From contig CM051514.1 of assembly GCA_028015205.1 (NCBI GenBank), positions 186,001-250,000 on the forward strand: a DNA stretch of 64,000 bases, in the 5' to 3' direction. This DNA is from Mytilisepta virgata (lineage: Eukaryota > Mollusca > Bivalvia > Mytilida > Mytilidae). The position numbers and the translations under genes were made by a program. The notes under the pieces were generated by a model, which was not told the DNA's origin, did no database searches, and saw only the letters and a program-made list of their open reading frames with translations. This document shows positions 23,754-37,756 of the stretch, in pieces. Each line of letters starts with the position of its first letter. Within the stretch, counting starts at the first letter, position 1.

Positions 23754-26700
23754 ACCCTAACCCTAACCTTAACTCTAACCTTAAAACTAACCCACTGCAA
23801 AATCTTTAACCTTAAACAACCTTCAGTATTCTCCTAGGCTAAACCTTTCAGAATACAGCCAAATGTTCTCGTTATAATATCTTAGGTTAATGGAAAACGT
23901 CATGTTTAAATTTACTTTAACCCTAACCCTAACCCTAACATTAACCCTAACCCTAACCCTAACCTTAACTTTAACTTTAACCCTAACACACTGCAAAATC
24001 TTTAACCTTAAATAACCTTCAGTATTCTCCTAGGCTAAACCTTTCAGAATACAGCCAAATGTTCTCGTAATATAATACCTAATTTTAATTGCAAACGTCA
24101 TGTTTATATTGACTTTAACCCTAACCGTCACCCTAACCCTAACCTTATTCCTAACCCACTGCAAAATTTTTAACCTTAAAAAACCTTCAGTATTCTCCTA
24201 GGCTAAACCTTTCAGACTACAGCCAAATGTTCTCGTAATAATACATAAGGTTAATCGAAAACGTCATGTTTAAATTGACTTTAACCCTAACCCTAACCCT
24301 AACCTGAAGGCTAACCTTAACCCTCACCCACTGCAAAATCTTTAACCTTAAAAAACCTTCAGTATTCTCCTAGGCTAAACCTTTCAGAATAGAGCCAAAT
24401 GTTCTCGTTATAATATCTTAGGTTAATCGAAAATGTCGTGTTTATATTGACTTTAACCCTAACCCTAACCCTAACCTTAACTCTAACCTTAACCCTAACC
24501 CACTGCAAAATCTTTAACCTTAAATAACCTTCAGTATTCTCCTAGGCTAAACCTTTCAGAATACAGCCAAAGTTCTCGTAATAATACCTAAGGTTAATCG
24601 AAAACGTCATGTTTAAATTGACTTTAACCCTAACCTCAACCTTAACTCTAAGTTTAACCCTAACCTTAACCCTAACCCAGTGCAAAATCTTTAACCTTAA
24701 ACAACCTTCAGTATTCTCCTAGGCTAAACCTTTTGGAATACAGCCAAATGTTCTCGTTATAATATCTTAGGTTAATCGAAAACGTCATGTTTAAATTGAC
24801 TTTAACCCTAACCCTAACCCTAACCCTAACACTAACCTTAACTCTAAGCTGAACCCTTACCCAGTATTCTCCTAGGCTAAACCTTTTAGAATACAGCCAA
24901 ATGTTTTCGTAATAATACCTTAGGTTAATCAAAAACGTCATGTTTTAATTGACTTTAACCCTAACCTTAACCCTAACCTTAACTCTAACCTTAACCCTAA
25001 CCCAGTATTCTCCTAGGCTAAACCTTTCAGAATACATCCAAATGTTCTCGTAATAATACCTAACGTTAATCGAAAACATCCTGTTTGAATTGACTTTAAC
25101 CGTAACCCTAACCCCAACCTTAACTCTAAGCTGAACCCTTACCCAGTATTCTCCTAGGCTAAACCTTTCAGAATACAGCCAAATGTTCTCGTAATAATAC
25201 CTAAAGTTAATTGAAAACGTCATGTTTAAATTGACTTTAACCCTAACCCTAACCCTAACCCTAACCTTAACTCTAACCTTAACCCTAACCCACTGGAAAA
25301 TCTTTAACCTTAAACAACCTTCAGTATTCTCCTAGGCTAAACCTTTCAGAATACAGCCAAATGTTCTCGTTATAATATCTTAGGTTAATCGAAAACGTCA
25401 TGTTTAAATTGACTTTAACACTAACCCTAACCATAACCTTAATTCTAACCTTAACCCTAACCCACTGCAAAATCTTTAACCTTAAATAACCTTCAGTATT
25501 CTCCTAGGCTAAACCTTTCATAATACAGCCAAATGTTCTCGTAATAATACCTAAGGTTAATCGAAAACGTCATGTTTAAATTGACTTTAACCCTAACCTC
25601 AACCTTAACTCTAAGTTTAACCCTAACCTTAACCCTAACCCACTGCAAAATCTTTAACCTTAAAATAACCTTCAGTATTCTCCTAGGCTAAACCTTTCAG
25701 AATACATCCAAATGTTCTCGTAATAATACCTAAGGTTAATCGAAAACGTCATGTTTAAATTGACTTTAACCCTAACCCTAACACTAACCTTAACTCTAAG
25801 CTGAACCCTTACCCAGTATTCTCCTAGGCTAAACCTTTCAGAATACAGCCAAATGTTCTCGTAATAATACCTAAGGTTAATCGAAAACTTCATGTTTAAA
25901 TTGACTTTAACCCTAACCCTAACCCTAACCCTAACCTTAACTCTAACCTTAAACCTAACCCACTGCAAAATCTTTAACCTTAAACAACCTTCAGTATTCT
26001 CCTAGGCTAAACCTTTTAGAAAACAGCCAAATGTTCTCGTTATAATATCTTAGGTTAATCCAAAACGTAATGTATAAATTGACTTTAACCCTAACCCTAA
26101 CCCTTACCCTAACCCTAACACTAACCTTAGTTCTAACCTGAACCCTTACCCAGTATTCTCCTAGGCTAAACGTTTCAGAATACAGCCAAATGTTTTCGTA
26201 ATAATACCTTAGGTTAATCAAAAACGTCATGTTTTAATTCACTTTAACCCTAACCCTAACTCTAACCTTAACTCTAACCTTAACCCTAACCCAGTATTTT
26301 CCTAGGCTAAACCTTTCAGAATACAGCCAAATGTTCTCGTAATAATACCTAAGGTTAATCGAAAACATCGTGTTTGAATTGACTTTAACCGTAACCCTAA
26401 CCCTAATCTTAGCTCTAACCTTAACCCTAACCCACTGCAAAATCTTTAACCTTAAAATAACCTTCAGTATTCTCCTAGGCTAAACCTTTCAGAATACAGC
26501 CAAATGTTCTCGTAATAATACCTAAGGTTAATCGAAAACGTCCTGTTTAAATTGACTTTAACCCTAACCCTAACCCTAACCCTAACCTTAACTCTAACCT
26601 TAACCCTAACCCACTGCAAAATTTTTAACCTTAAAAAACCTTCAGTATTCTCCTAGGCTAAACCTTTCAGACTACAGCCAAATGTTCTCGTAATAATACC

Positions 26701-26757
26701 TAAGGTTAATCGAAAACGTCATGTTTAAATTGACTTTAACCCTAACCCTAACCCTAA
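23640..26757 (+). repeat. 3.1-kb duplicated block, copy 1 (offset 3,943 bp)
   Basis: Matching positions are 24708/28651, 25672/29615, 25991/29934 and 26234/30177, all 3,943 bp apart. One 6-bp step (a CCCTAA gained in the M10 near 28750) makes the offset 3,949 at 24945/28894 before it is lost again. Shared rare features are GGTTAATTGAAAACG, CATAATACAGCC and AACGTAATGTATAAATTGAC. Confidence 0.85.
23811..24632 (+). repeat. 880-bp tandem duplication, copy 2
   Basis: This is the second copy of the series at 22931. It differs by a one-base deletion (CCAAAGTTCTCG near 24567) and a few substitutions, then continues into an M6 tail where copy 1 has a standard tail. A third copy of the same series is at about 27753, as part of the 3,943-bp duplication. 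Confidence 0.85.
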
Positions 26758-27581
26758 CCTGAAGGCTAACCTTAACCCTCACCCACTTCAAAATCTTTAA
26801 CCTTAAAAAACCTTCAGTATTCTCCTAGGCTAAACCTTTTGGAATACAGCCAAATGTTCTCGTTATAATATCTTAGGTTAATCGAAAACGTCATGTTTAA
26901 ATTGACTTTAACCCTAACCCTAACCCTAACCCTAACCCTAACACTAACCTTAACTCTAAGCTGAACCCTTACCCAGTATTCTCCTAGGCTAAACCTTTCA
27001 GAATACAGCCAAATGTTTTCGTAATAATACCTTAGGTTAATCAAAAACGTCATGTTTTAATTGACTTTAACCCTGACCTTAACCCTAACCTTAACTCTAA
27101 CCTTAACCCTAACCCAGTATTCTCCTAGGCTAAACCTTTCAGAATACAGCCAAATGTTCTCGTAATAATACCTAAGGTTAATCGAAAATATCCTGTTTGA
27201 ATTGACTCTAACCCTAACCCTAACCCACTGCAAAATCTTTAACCTTAAATAACCTTCAGTATTCTCCTAGGCAAAACCTTTCAGAATACAGCCAAATGTT
27301 CTCGTAATAATACCGAACGTTAATCGAAAACGTCATGTTTAAATTGACTCTAACCCTAACCCTAACCCTAACCTTAACTCTAACCTTCACCCTAACCCAG
27401 TATTTTCCTAGGCTAAACCTTTCAGAATACAGCCAAATGTTCTCGTAATAATACCTAAGGTTACTCGAAAACGTCATGTTTAAATTTACTTTAACCCTAA
27501 CCCTAACCCTAACATTAACCCTAACCCTAACCCTAACCTTAACTTTAACTTTAACCCTAACACACTGCAAAATCTTTAACC
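26758..27581 (+). repeat. M10-M11-M12-M1-M2 piece shared with 5.25-6.03 kb
   Basis: The piece has M10 (26826), M11, M12 (27124), M1 (27266) and M2. The M12 here joins to an M1-like tract, GACTCTAACCC, and then a linker. The same unusual 142-bp chimera is at 5563-5704. Corresponding positions are 21,555-21,561 bp apart, so the two stretches share a recombination event by descent. Confidence 0.8.
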
Positions 27582-30500
27582 TTAAATAACCTTCAGTATT
27601 CTCCTAGGCTAAACCTTTCAGAATACAGCCAAATGTTCTCGTAATAATACCTAAGGTTAATTGAAAACGTCATGTTTAAATTGACTTTAACCCTAACCCT
27701 AACCCTAACCTTAACTCTAACCTTAAAACTAACCCACTGCAAAATCTTTAACCTTAAACAACCTTCAGTATTCTCCTAGGCTAAACCTTTCAGAATACAG
27801 CCAAATGTTCTCGTTATAATATCTTAGGTTAATGGAAAACGTCATGTTTAAATTTACTTTAACCCTAACCCTAACCCTAACATTAACCCTAACCCTAACC
27901 CTAACCTTAACTTTAACTTTAACCCTAACACACTGCAAAATCTTTAACCTTAAATAACCTTCAGTATTCTCCTAGGCTAAACCTTTCAGAATACAGCCAA
28001 ATGTTCTCGTAATATAATACCTAATTTTAATTGGAAACGTCATGTTTATATTGACTTTAACCCTAACCGTCACCCTAACCCTCACCTTATCCCTAACCCA
28101 CTGCAAAATTTTTAACCTTAAAAAACCTTCAGTATTCTCCTAGGCTAAACCTTTCAGACTACAGCCAAATGTTCTCGTAATAATACATAAGGTTAATCGA
28201 AAACGTCATGTTTAAATTGACTTTAACCCTAACCCTAACCCTAACCTGAAGGCTAACCTTAACCCTCACCCACTGCAAAATCTTTAACCTTAAAAAACCT
28301 TCAGTATTCTCCTAGGCTAAACCTTTCAGAATAGAGCCAAATGTTCTCGTTATAATATCTTAGGTTAATCGAAAATGTCGTGTTTATATTGACTTTAACC
28401 CTAACCCTAACCCTAACCTTAACTCTAACCTTAACCCTAACCCACTGCAAAATCTTTAACCTTAAATAACCTTCAGTATTCTCCTAGGCTAAACCTTTCA
28501 GAATACAGCCAAATGTTCTCGTAATAATACCTAAGGTTAATCGAAAACGTCATGTTTAAATTGACTTTAACCCTAACCTCAACCTTAACTCTAAGTTTAA
28601 CCCTAACCTTAACCCTAACCCAGTGCAAAATCTTTAACCTTAAACAACCTTCAGTATTCTCCTAGGCTAAACCTTTTGGAATACAGCCAAATGTTCTCGT
28701 TATAATATCTTAGGTTAATCGAAAACGTCATGTTTAAATTGACTTTAACCCTAACCCTAACCCTAACCCTAACCCTAACACTAACCTTAACTCTAAGCTG
28801 AACCCTTACCCAGTATTCTCCTAGGCTAAACCTTTTAGAATACAGCCAAATGTTTTCGTAATAATACCTTAGGTTAATCAAAAACGTCATGTTTTAATTG
28901 ACTTTAACCCTCACCTTAACCCTAACCTTAACTCTAACCTTAACCCTAACCCAGTATTCTCCTAGGCTAAACCTTTCAGAATACAGCCAAATGTTCTCGT
29001 AATAATACCTAAGGTTAATCGAAAACATCCTGTTTGAATTGACTTTAACCGTAACCCTAACCCTAACCTTAACTCTAAGCTGAACCCTTACCCAGTATTC
29101 TCCTAGGCTAAACCTTTCAGAATACAGCCAAATGTTCTCGTAATAATACCTAAGGTTAATTGAAAACGTCATGTTTAAATTGACTTTAACCCTAACCCTA
29201 ACCCTAACCTTAACTCTAACCTTAAAACTAACCCACTGCAAAATCTTTAACCTTAAACAACCTTCAGTATTCTCCTAGGCTAAACCTTTCAGAATACAGC
29301 CAAATGTTCTCGTTATAATATCTTAGGTTAATCGAAAACGTCGTGTTTAAATTGACTTTAACACTAACCCTAACCATAACCTTAATTCTAACCTTAACCC
29401 TAACCCACTGCAAAATCTTTAACCTTAAATAACCTTCAGTATTCTCCTAGGCTAAACCTTTCATAATACAGCCAAATGTTCTCGTAATAATACCTAACGT
29501 TAATCGAAAACGTCATGTTTAAATTGACTTTAACCCTAACCTGAACCTTAACTCTAAGTTTAACCCTAACCTTAACCCTAACCCACTGCAAAATCTTTAA
29601 CCTTAAAATAACCTTCAGTATTCTCCTAGGCTAAACCTTTCAGAATACATCCAAATGTTCTCGTAATAATACCTAAGGTTAATCGAAAACGTCATGTTTA
29701 AATTGACTTTAACCCTAACCCTAACACTAACCTTAACTCTAAGCTGAACCCTTACCCAGTATTCTCCTAGGCTAAACCTTTCAGAATACAGCCAAATGTT
29801 CTCGTAATAATACCTAAGGTTAATCGAAAACGTCATGTTTAAATTTACTTTAACCCTAACCCTAACCCTAACCCTAACCTTAACTCTAACCTTAAACCTA
29901 ACCCACTGCAAAATCTTTAACCTTAAACAACCTTCAGTATTCTCCTAGGCTAAACCTTTTAGAATACAGCCAAATGTTCTCGTTATAATATCTTAGGTTA
30001 ATCCAAAACGTAATGTATAAATTGACTTTAACCCTAACCCTAACCCTTACCTTAACCCTAACACTAACCTTAGCTCTAACCTGAACCCTTACCCAGTATT
30101 CTCCTAGGCTAAACGTTTCAGAATACAGCCAAATGTTTTCGTAATAATACCTTAGGTTAATCAAAAACGTCATGTTTTAATTCACTTTAACCCTAACCCT
30201 AACTCTAACCTTAACTCTAACCTTAACCCTAACCCAGTATTTTCCTAGGCTAAACCTTTCAGAATACAGCCAAATGTTCTCGTAATAATACCTAAGGTTA
30301 ATCGAAAACATCGTGTTTGAATTGACTTTAACCGTAACCCTAACCCTAACCTTAGCTCTAACCTTAACCCTAACCCACTGCAAAATCTTTAACCTTAAAA
30401 TAACCTTCAGTATTCTCGTAGGCTAAACCTTTCAGAATACAGCCAAATGTTCTCGTAATAATACCTAAGGTTAATCGAAAACGTCCTGTTTAAATTGACT

Positions 30501-30699
30501 TTAACCCTAACCCTAACCCTAACTCTAACCTTAACTCTAACCTTAACCCTAACCCACTGCAAAATTTTTAACCTTAAAAAACCTTCAGTATTCTCCTAGG
30601 CTAAACCTTTCAGACTACAGCCAAATGTTCTCGTAATAATACCTAAGGTTAATCGAAAACGTCATGTTTAAATTGACTTTAACCCTAACCCTAACCCTA
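27582..30699 (+). repeat. 3.1-kb duplicated block, copy 2
   Basis: This is the second copy of 23,640-26,757. It ends where copy 1 has the M4-type tract CCTGAAGGCTAACC and this copy has the standard CCTTAACTCTAACC. The right half of this copy (from about 29,541) is also the left part of the block that recurs at 48.7 kb. Confidence 0.85.
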
Positions 30700-33260
30700 A
30701 CCTTAACTCTAACCTTAACCCTAACCCACTGCAAAATCTTAAACCTTAAATAACCTTCAGTATTCTCCTAGGCTAAACCTTTCAGAATACAGCCAAATGT
30801 TCTCGTAATAATACCTAAGGTTAATCGAAAACGTCATGTTTAAATTGACTTTAACCCTAACCTCAACCTTAACTCTAAGTTTAACCCTAGCCTTAACCCT
30901 AACCCACTGCAAAATCTTTAACCTTAAAATAACCTTCAGTATTCTCCTAGGCTAAACCTTTCAGAATACATCCAAATGTTTTCGTAATAATACCTAAGGT
31001 TAATCGAAAACGTCATGTTTAAATTAACTTTAACCCTAACCCTAACACTAACCTTAACTCTAAGCTGAACCCTAACCCAATGCAAAATCTTTAACCTTAA
31101 ACAACCTTCAATATTCTCCTAGGCTAAACCTTTCAGAATACAGCCAAATGTTCTCGTTATAATATCTTAGGTTAATCGAAAACGTCGTGTTTAAATTGAC
31201 TTTAACCCTAACCCTAACCCTAACCTTAACTCTAACCTTAACCCTAACCCACTGCAAAATCTTTAACCTTAAATAACCTTCAGTATTCTCCTAGGCTAAA
31301 CCTTTCAGAATACAGCCTAATGTTCTCGTAATAATACCGAAGGTTAATCGAAAACGTCATGTTTAAATTGACTCTAACCCTAACCCTAACCCTAACCTTA
31401 ACTCTAACCTTAACCCTAACCCAGTATTTTCCTAGGCTAAACCTTTCAGAATACAGCCAAATGTTCTCGTAATAATACCTAAGGTTACTCGAAAACGTCA
31501 TGTTTAAATTTACTTTAACCCTAAACCTAACCCTAACATTAACCCTAACCCTAACCTTAACTTTAACTTTAACCCTAACACACTGCAAAATCTTTAACCT
31601 TAAATAACCTTCAGTATTCTCCTAGGATAAACCTTTCAGAATACAGCCAAATGTTCTCGTAATATAATACCTAATTTTAATTGCAAACGTCATGTTTATA
31701 TTGACTTTAACCCTAACCGTAACCCTAACCCTAACCTTATCCCTAACCCACTGCAAAATTGTTAACCTTAAAAAACCTTCAGTATTCTCCTAGGCTAAAC
31801 CATTCAGACTACAGCCAAATGTTCTCGCAATAATACATAAGGTTAATCGAGAACGTCATGTTTAAATTGACTTTAACCCTAACCCTAACCCTAACCCTAA
31901 CCTTAAGGCTAACCTTAACCCTCACCCACTGCAAAATCTTTAACCTTAAAAAACCTTCAGTATTCTCCTAGACTAAACCTTTCAGAATAGAGCCAAATGT
32001 TCTCGTTATAATATCTTAGGTTAATCGAAAATGTCGTGTTTATATTGACTTTAACCCTAACCCTAACCCTAACCTTAACTCTAACCTTAACCCTAACCCA
32101 CTGCAAAATCTTTAACCTTAAATAACCTTCAGTATTCTCCTAGGCAAAACCTTTCAGAATACAGCCAAATGTTCTCGTAATAATACCGAAGGTTAATCGA
32201 AAACGTCATGTTTAAATTGACTCTAACCCTAACCCTAACCCTAACCTTAACTCTAACCTTAACCCTAACCCAGTATTTTCCTAGGCTAAACCTTTCAGAA
32301 TACAGCCAAATGTTCTCGTAATAATACCTAAGGTTACTCGAAAACGTCATGTTTAAATTTACTTTAACCCTAACCCTAACCCTAACATTAACCCTAAACC
32401 TAACCCTAACCTTAACTTTAACTTTAACCCTAACACACTGCAAAATCTTTAACCTTAAATAACCTTCAGTATTCTCCTAGGCTAAACCTTTCAGAATACA
32501 GCCAAATGTTCTCGTAATATAATACCTAATTTTAATTGCAAACGTCATGTTTATATTGACTTTAACCCTAACCCTAACCCTAACCTGAAGGCTAACCTTA
32601 ACCCTCACCCACTGCAAAATCTTTAACCTTAAAAAACCTTCAGTATTCTCCTAGGCTAAACCTTTCAGAATAGCGCCAAATGTTCTCGTTATAATATCTT
32701 AGGTTAATCGAAAATGTCGTGTTTATATTGACTTTAATAATAACCCTAACCCTAACCTTAACTCTAACCTTAACCCTAACCCACTGCAAAATCTTTAACC
32801 TTAAATAACCTTCAGTATTCTCCTAGGCTAAACCTTTCAGAATACAGCCAAATGTGCTCGTAATAATACCTAAGGTTAATCGAAAACGTCATGTTTAAAT
32901 TGACTTTAACCCTAACCTCAACCTTAACTCTAAGTTTAACCCTAACCTTAACCCTAACCCACTGCAAAATCTTTAACCTTAAAATAACCTTCAGTATTCT
33001 CCTAGGCTAAACCTTTCAGAATACATCCAAATGTTCTCGTAATAATACCTAAGGTTAATCGAAAACGTCATGTTTAAATTGACTTTAACCCTAACCCTAA
33101 CACTAACCTTAACTCTAAGCTGAACCCTTACCCAGTATTCTCCTAGGCTAAACCTTTCAGAATACAGCCAAATGTTCTCGTAATAATACCTAAGGTTAAT
33201 CTAAAACGTCATGTTTAAATTGACTTTAACCCTAACCCTAACCCTAACCCTAACCTTAAC
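29541..33260 (+). repeat. Dispersed block, copy 1 (also at 48.7 kb and 57.7 kb)
   Basis: The block recurs at about 48,689-52,770. Offsets grow from 19,007 bp (29934/48941) through 19,326 (31280/50606) and 19,332 (32129/51461) to 19,497 (32851/52348) by gain or loss of whole monomers and hexamers. Shared rare variants are CCTGAACCTTAAC, AACGTAATGTATAAATT, AAACGTTTCAG, AAACCATTCAGACTAC, GAATAGCGCC, TTTAATAATAACCC and AATGTGCTCG. Confidence 0.85.
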
Positions 33261-33319
33261 TCTAACCTCAACCCTAACCCACTGCAAAATCTTTAACCTT
33301 AAATAACCTTCAGTATTCT

Positions 33320-36300
33320 CCTAGGCAAAACCTTTCAGAATACAGCCAAATGTTCTCGTAATAATACCGAAGGTTAATCGAAAACGTCATGTTTAAATTG
33401 ACTCTAATCCTAACTTTAACCCTAACCTTAACTCTAACCTTAACCCTAACCCAGTATTTTCCTAGGCTAAACCTTTCAGAATACAGCCAAATGTTCTCGT
33501 AATAATACCTAAGGTGACTCGAAAACGTCATGTTTAAATTGACTTTAATCCTAACCTCAACCTTAACTCTAAGTTTAACCCTAACCTTAACCCTAACCCA
33601 CTGCAAAATCTTTAACCTTAAAATAACCTTCAGTATTCTCCTAGGCTAAACCTTTCAGAATACATCCAAATGTTCTCGTAATAATACCTAAGGTTAATCG
33701 AAAACGTCATGTTTAAATTGACTTTAACCCTAACCCTAACACTAACCTTAACTCTAAGCTGAACCCTTACCCAGTATTCTCCTAGGCTAAACCTTTCAGA
33801 ATACAGCCAAATGTTCTCGTAATATAATACCTGATTTTAATTGCAAACGTCATGTTTATATTGACTTTAACCCTAACCGTAACCCTAACCCTAACCTTAT
33901 CCCTAACCCACTGCAAAATTTTTAACCTTAAAAAACCTTCAGTATTCTCCTAGGCTAAACCTTTCAGACTACAGCCAAATGTTCTCGTAATAATACATAA
34001 GGTTAATCGAAAACGTCATGTTTAAATTGACTTTAACCCTAACCCTAACCCTAACCTGAAGGCTAACCTTAACCCTCACCCACTGCAAAATCTTTAACCT
34101 TAAAAAACCTTCAGTATTCTCCTAGGCTAAACCTTTCAGAATAGAGCCAAATGTTCTCGTTATAATATCTTAGGTTAATCGAAAATGTCGTGTTTATATT
34201 GACTTTAACCCTAACCCTAACCCTAACCTTAACTCTAAACTTAACCCTAACCCACTGCAAAATTTTTAACCTTAAATAACCTTCAGTATTCTCCTAGGCA
34301 AAACCTTTCAGAATACAGCCAAATGTTCTCGTAATAATACCGAAGGTTAATCGAAAACGTCATGTTTAAATTGACTCTAACCCTAACCCTAACCCTAACC
34401 TTAACTCTAACCTTAACCCTAACCCAGTATTTTCCTAGGCTAAACCTTTCAGAATACAGCCAAATGTTCTCGTAATAATACCTAAGATTACTCGAAAACG
34501 TCATGTTTAAATTTACTTTAACCCTAACCCTAACCCTAACATTAACCCTAACCCTAACCCTAACCTTAACTTTAACTTTAACCCTAACACACTGCAAAAT
34601 CTTTAACCTTAAATAACCTTCAGTATTCTCCTAGGCTAAACCTTTCAGAATACAGCCAAATGTTCTCGTAATATAATACCTAATTTTAATTGCAAACGTC
34701 ATGTTTATATTGACTTTAACCCTAACCGTAACCCTAACCCTAACCTTATCCCTAACCCACTGCAAAATTTTTAACCTTAAAAAACCTTCAGTATTCTCCT
34801 AGGCTAAACCTTTCAGACTACAGCCAAATGTTCTCGTAATAATACATAAGGTTAATCGAAAACGTCATGTTTAAATTGACTTTAACCCTAACCCTAACAC
34901 TAACCTTAACTCTAAGCTGAACCCTTACCCAGTATTCTCCTAGGCTAAACCTTTCAGAATACAGCCAAATGTTCTCGTAATAATACCTAAGGTTAATCTA
35001 AAACGTCATGTTTAAATTGACTTTAACCCTAACCCTAACCCTAACCCTAACCTTATCTCTAATCTTAACCCTAACCCACTGCAAAATCTTTAACCTTAAA
35101 CAACCTTCAGTATTCTCCTAGGCAAAACCTTTCAAAATACAGCCAAATGTTCTCGTAATAATACCTAAGGTTAATCGAAAACGTCATCTTTAAATGACTT
35201 TAACCCTAACCCTAACTCATACCTAACTTTAACTCTAACCTTAACCCTAACCCAGTGCAAAATCTTTAACCTTAAACAACCTTCAGTATTCTCCTAGGCT
35301 AAACCTTTTGGAATACAGCCAAATGTTCTCATATAATATCTTAGGTTAATCGAAAACGTCATGTTTAAATTGACTTTAACCCTAACCCTAACCCTAACCC
35401 TAACCCTAACACTAACCTTAACTCTAAGCTGAACCCTTACCCAGTATTCTCCTAGGCTAAACCTTTCAGAATACAGCCAAATGTTTTCGTAATAATACCT
35501 TAGGTTAATCAAAAACGTCATGTTTTAATTGACTTTAACCCTAACCTTAACCCTAACCTTAACTCTAACCTTAACCCTAACCCAGTATTCTCTTAGGCTA
35601 AACCTTTCAGAATACAGCCAAATGTTCTCGTAATAATACCTAAGGTTAATCGAAAACATCCTGTTTGAATTGACTTTAACCGTAACCCTAACCCTAACCT
35701 TAACTCTAAGCTGAACCCTTACCCAGTATTTTCCTAGGCTAAACCTTTCAGAATACAGCCAAATGTTCTCGTAATAATACCTAAGGTTACTCGAAAACGT
35801 CATGTTTAAATTTACTTTAACCCTAACCCTGACCCTAACATTAACCCTAACCCTAACCCTAACCTTAACTTTAACTTTAACCCTAACACACTGCAAAATC
35901 TTTAACCTTAAATAACCTTCAGTATTCTCCAAGGCTAAACCTTTCAGATTACAGCCAAATGTTCTCGTAATATAATACCTAATTATAATTGCAAACGTCA
36001 TGTTTATATTGACTTTAACCCTAACCGTAACCCTAACCCTAACCTTATACCTAACCCACTGCAAAATTTTTAACCTTAAAAAACCTTCAGTATTCTCCTA
36101 GGCTAAACCTTTCAGACTACAGCCAAATGTTCTCGTAATAATACATAAGGTTAATCGAAAACGTCATGTTTAAATTGACTTTAACCCTAACCCTAACACT
36201 AACCTTAACTCTAAGCTGAACCCTTACCCAGTATTCTCCTAGGCTAAACCTTTCAGAATACAGCCAAATGTTCTCGTAATAATACCTAAGGTTAATCTAA

Positions 36301-37756
36301 AACGTCATGTTTAAATTGACTTTAACCCTAACCCTAACCCTAACCTGAAGGCTAACCTTAACCCTCACCCACTGCAAAATCTTTAACCTTAAAAAACCTT
36401 CAGTATTCTCCTAGGCTAAACCTTTCAGAATAGAGCCAAATGTTCTCGTTATAATATCTTAGGTTAATCGAAAATGTCGTGTTTATATTGACTTTAACCC
36501 TAACCCTAACCCTAACCTTAACTCTAACCTTAACCCTAACCCACTGCAAAATCTTTAACCTTAAATAACCTTCAGTATTCTCCTAGGCTAAACCTTTCAG
36601 AATACAGCCAAATGTTCTCGTAATAATACCTAAGGTTAATCGAAAACGCCATGTTTAAATTGACTTTAACCCTAACCTCAACCTTAACTCTAAGTTTAAC
36701 CCTAACCTTAACCCTAACCCACTGCAAAATCTTTAACCTTAAAATAACCTTCAGTATTCTCCTAGGCTAAACCTTTCAGAATACATCCAAATGTTCTCGT
36801 AATAATACCTAAGGTTAATCGAAAACGTCATGTTTAAATTGACTCTAACCCTAACCCTAACACTAACCTTAACTCTAAGCTGAACCCTTACCAAGTATTC
36901 TCCTAGGCTAAACCTTTCAGAATACAGCCAAATGTTCTCGTAATAATACCTAAGGTTAATCTAAAACGTCATGTTTAAATTGACTTTAACCCTAACCCTA
37001 ACCCTAACCTTAACTCTAACCTTAACCCTAACCCACTGCAAAATCTTTAACCTTAAATAACCTTCAGTATTCTCCTAGGCAAAACCTTTCAGAATACAGC
37101 CAAATGTTCTCGTAATAATACCGAAGGTTAATCGAAAACGTCATGTTTAAATTGACTCTAACCCTAACCCTAACCCTAACCTTAACTCTAACCTTAACCC
37201 TAACCCAGTATTTTCCTAGGCTAAACCTTTCAGAATACAGCCAAATGTTCTCGTAATAATACCTAAGATTACTCGAAAACGTCATGTTTAAATTTACTTT
37301 AACCCTAACCCTAAACCTAACATTAACCCTAACCCTAACCCTAACCTTAACTTTAACTTTAACCCTAACACACTGCAAAATCTTTAACCTTAAATAACCT
37401 TCAGTATTCTCCTAGGCTAAACCTTTCAGAATACAGCCAAATGTTCTCGTAATATAATACCTAATTTTAATTGCAAACGTCATGTTTATATTGACTTTAA
37501 CCCTAACCGTAACCCTAACCCTAACCTTATCCCTAACCCACTGCAAAATTTTTAACCTTAAAAAACCTTCAGTATTCTCCTAGGCTAAACCTTTCAGACT
37601 ACAGCCAAATGTTCTCGTAATAATACATAAGGTTAATCGAAAACGTCATGTTTAAATTGACTTTAACCCTAACCCTAACCCTAACCCTAACCTTAACTCT
37701 AACCTCAACCCTAACCCACTGCAAAATCTTTAACCTTAAATAACCTTCAGTATTCT
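33320..37756 (+). repeat. Long HOR (4,437 bp, 27 monomers), copy 1
   Basis: The order is M1', M2', M7, M3, M4, M5, M1, M2, M3, M4 with M7 tail, M8, M9, M10, M11, M12, M2, M3, M4 with M7 tail, M8 with M4 tail, M5, M6, M7, M8, M1, M2, M3, M4. The next M1' is at 37757, exactly 4,437 bp on. It contains two partial passes through the canonical order, so it is a compound of rearranged 12-mers. Differences from the copy at 39554 are few, for example CCCTAAACCTAACATT near 37314. Confidence 0.9.

Noticed and set aside
35525..36064. Open frame of 179 codons on the minus strand (and near-copies at 41759-42298 and 46196-46735) as a protein gene
   Set aside because: It spans several satellite monomers, starts at TTG in the linker, and consists of Val-Arg/Val-Lys runs from TTAGGG hexamers plus the translated core. 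Frames like this appear wherever short monomers adjoin. Copies differ by missense and frame-breaking changes as freely as by silent ones.
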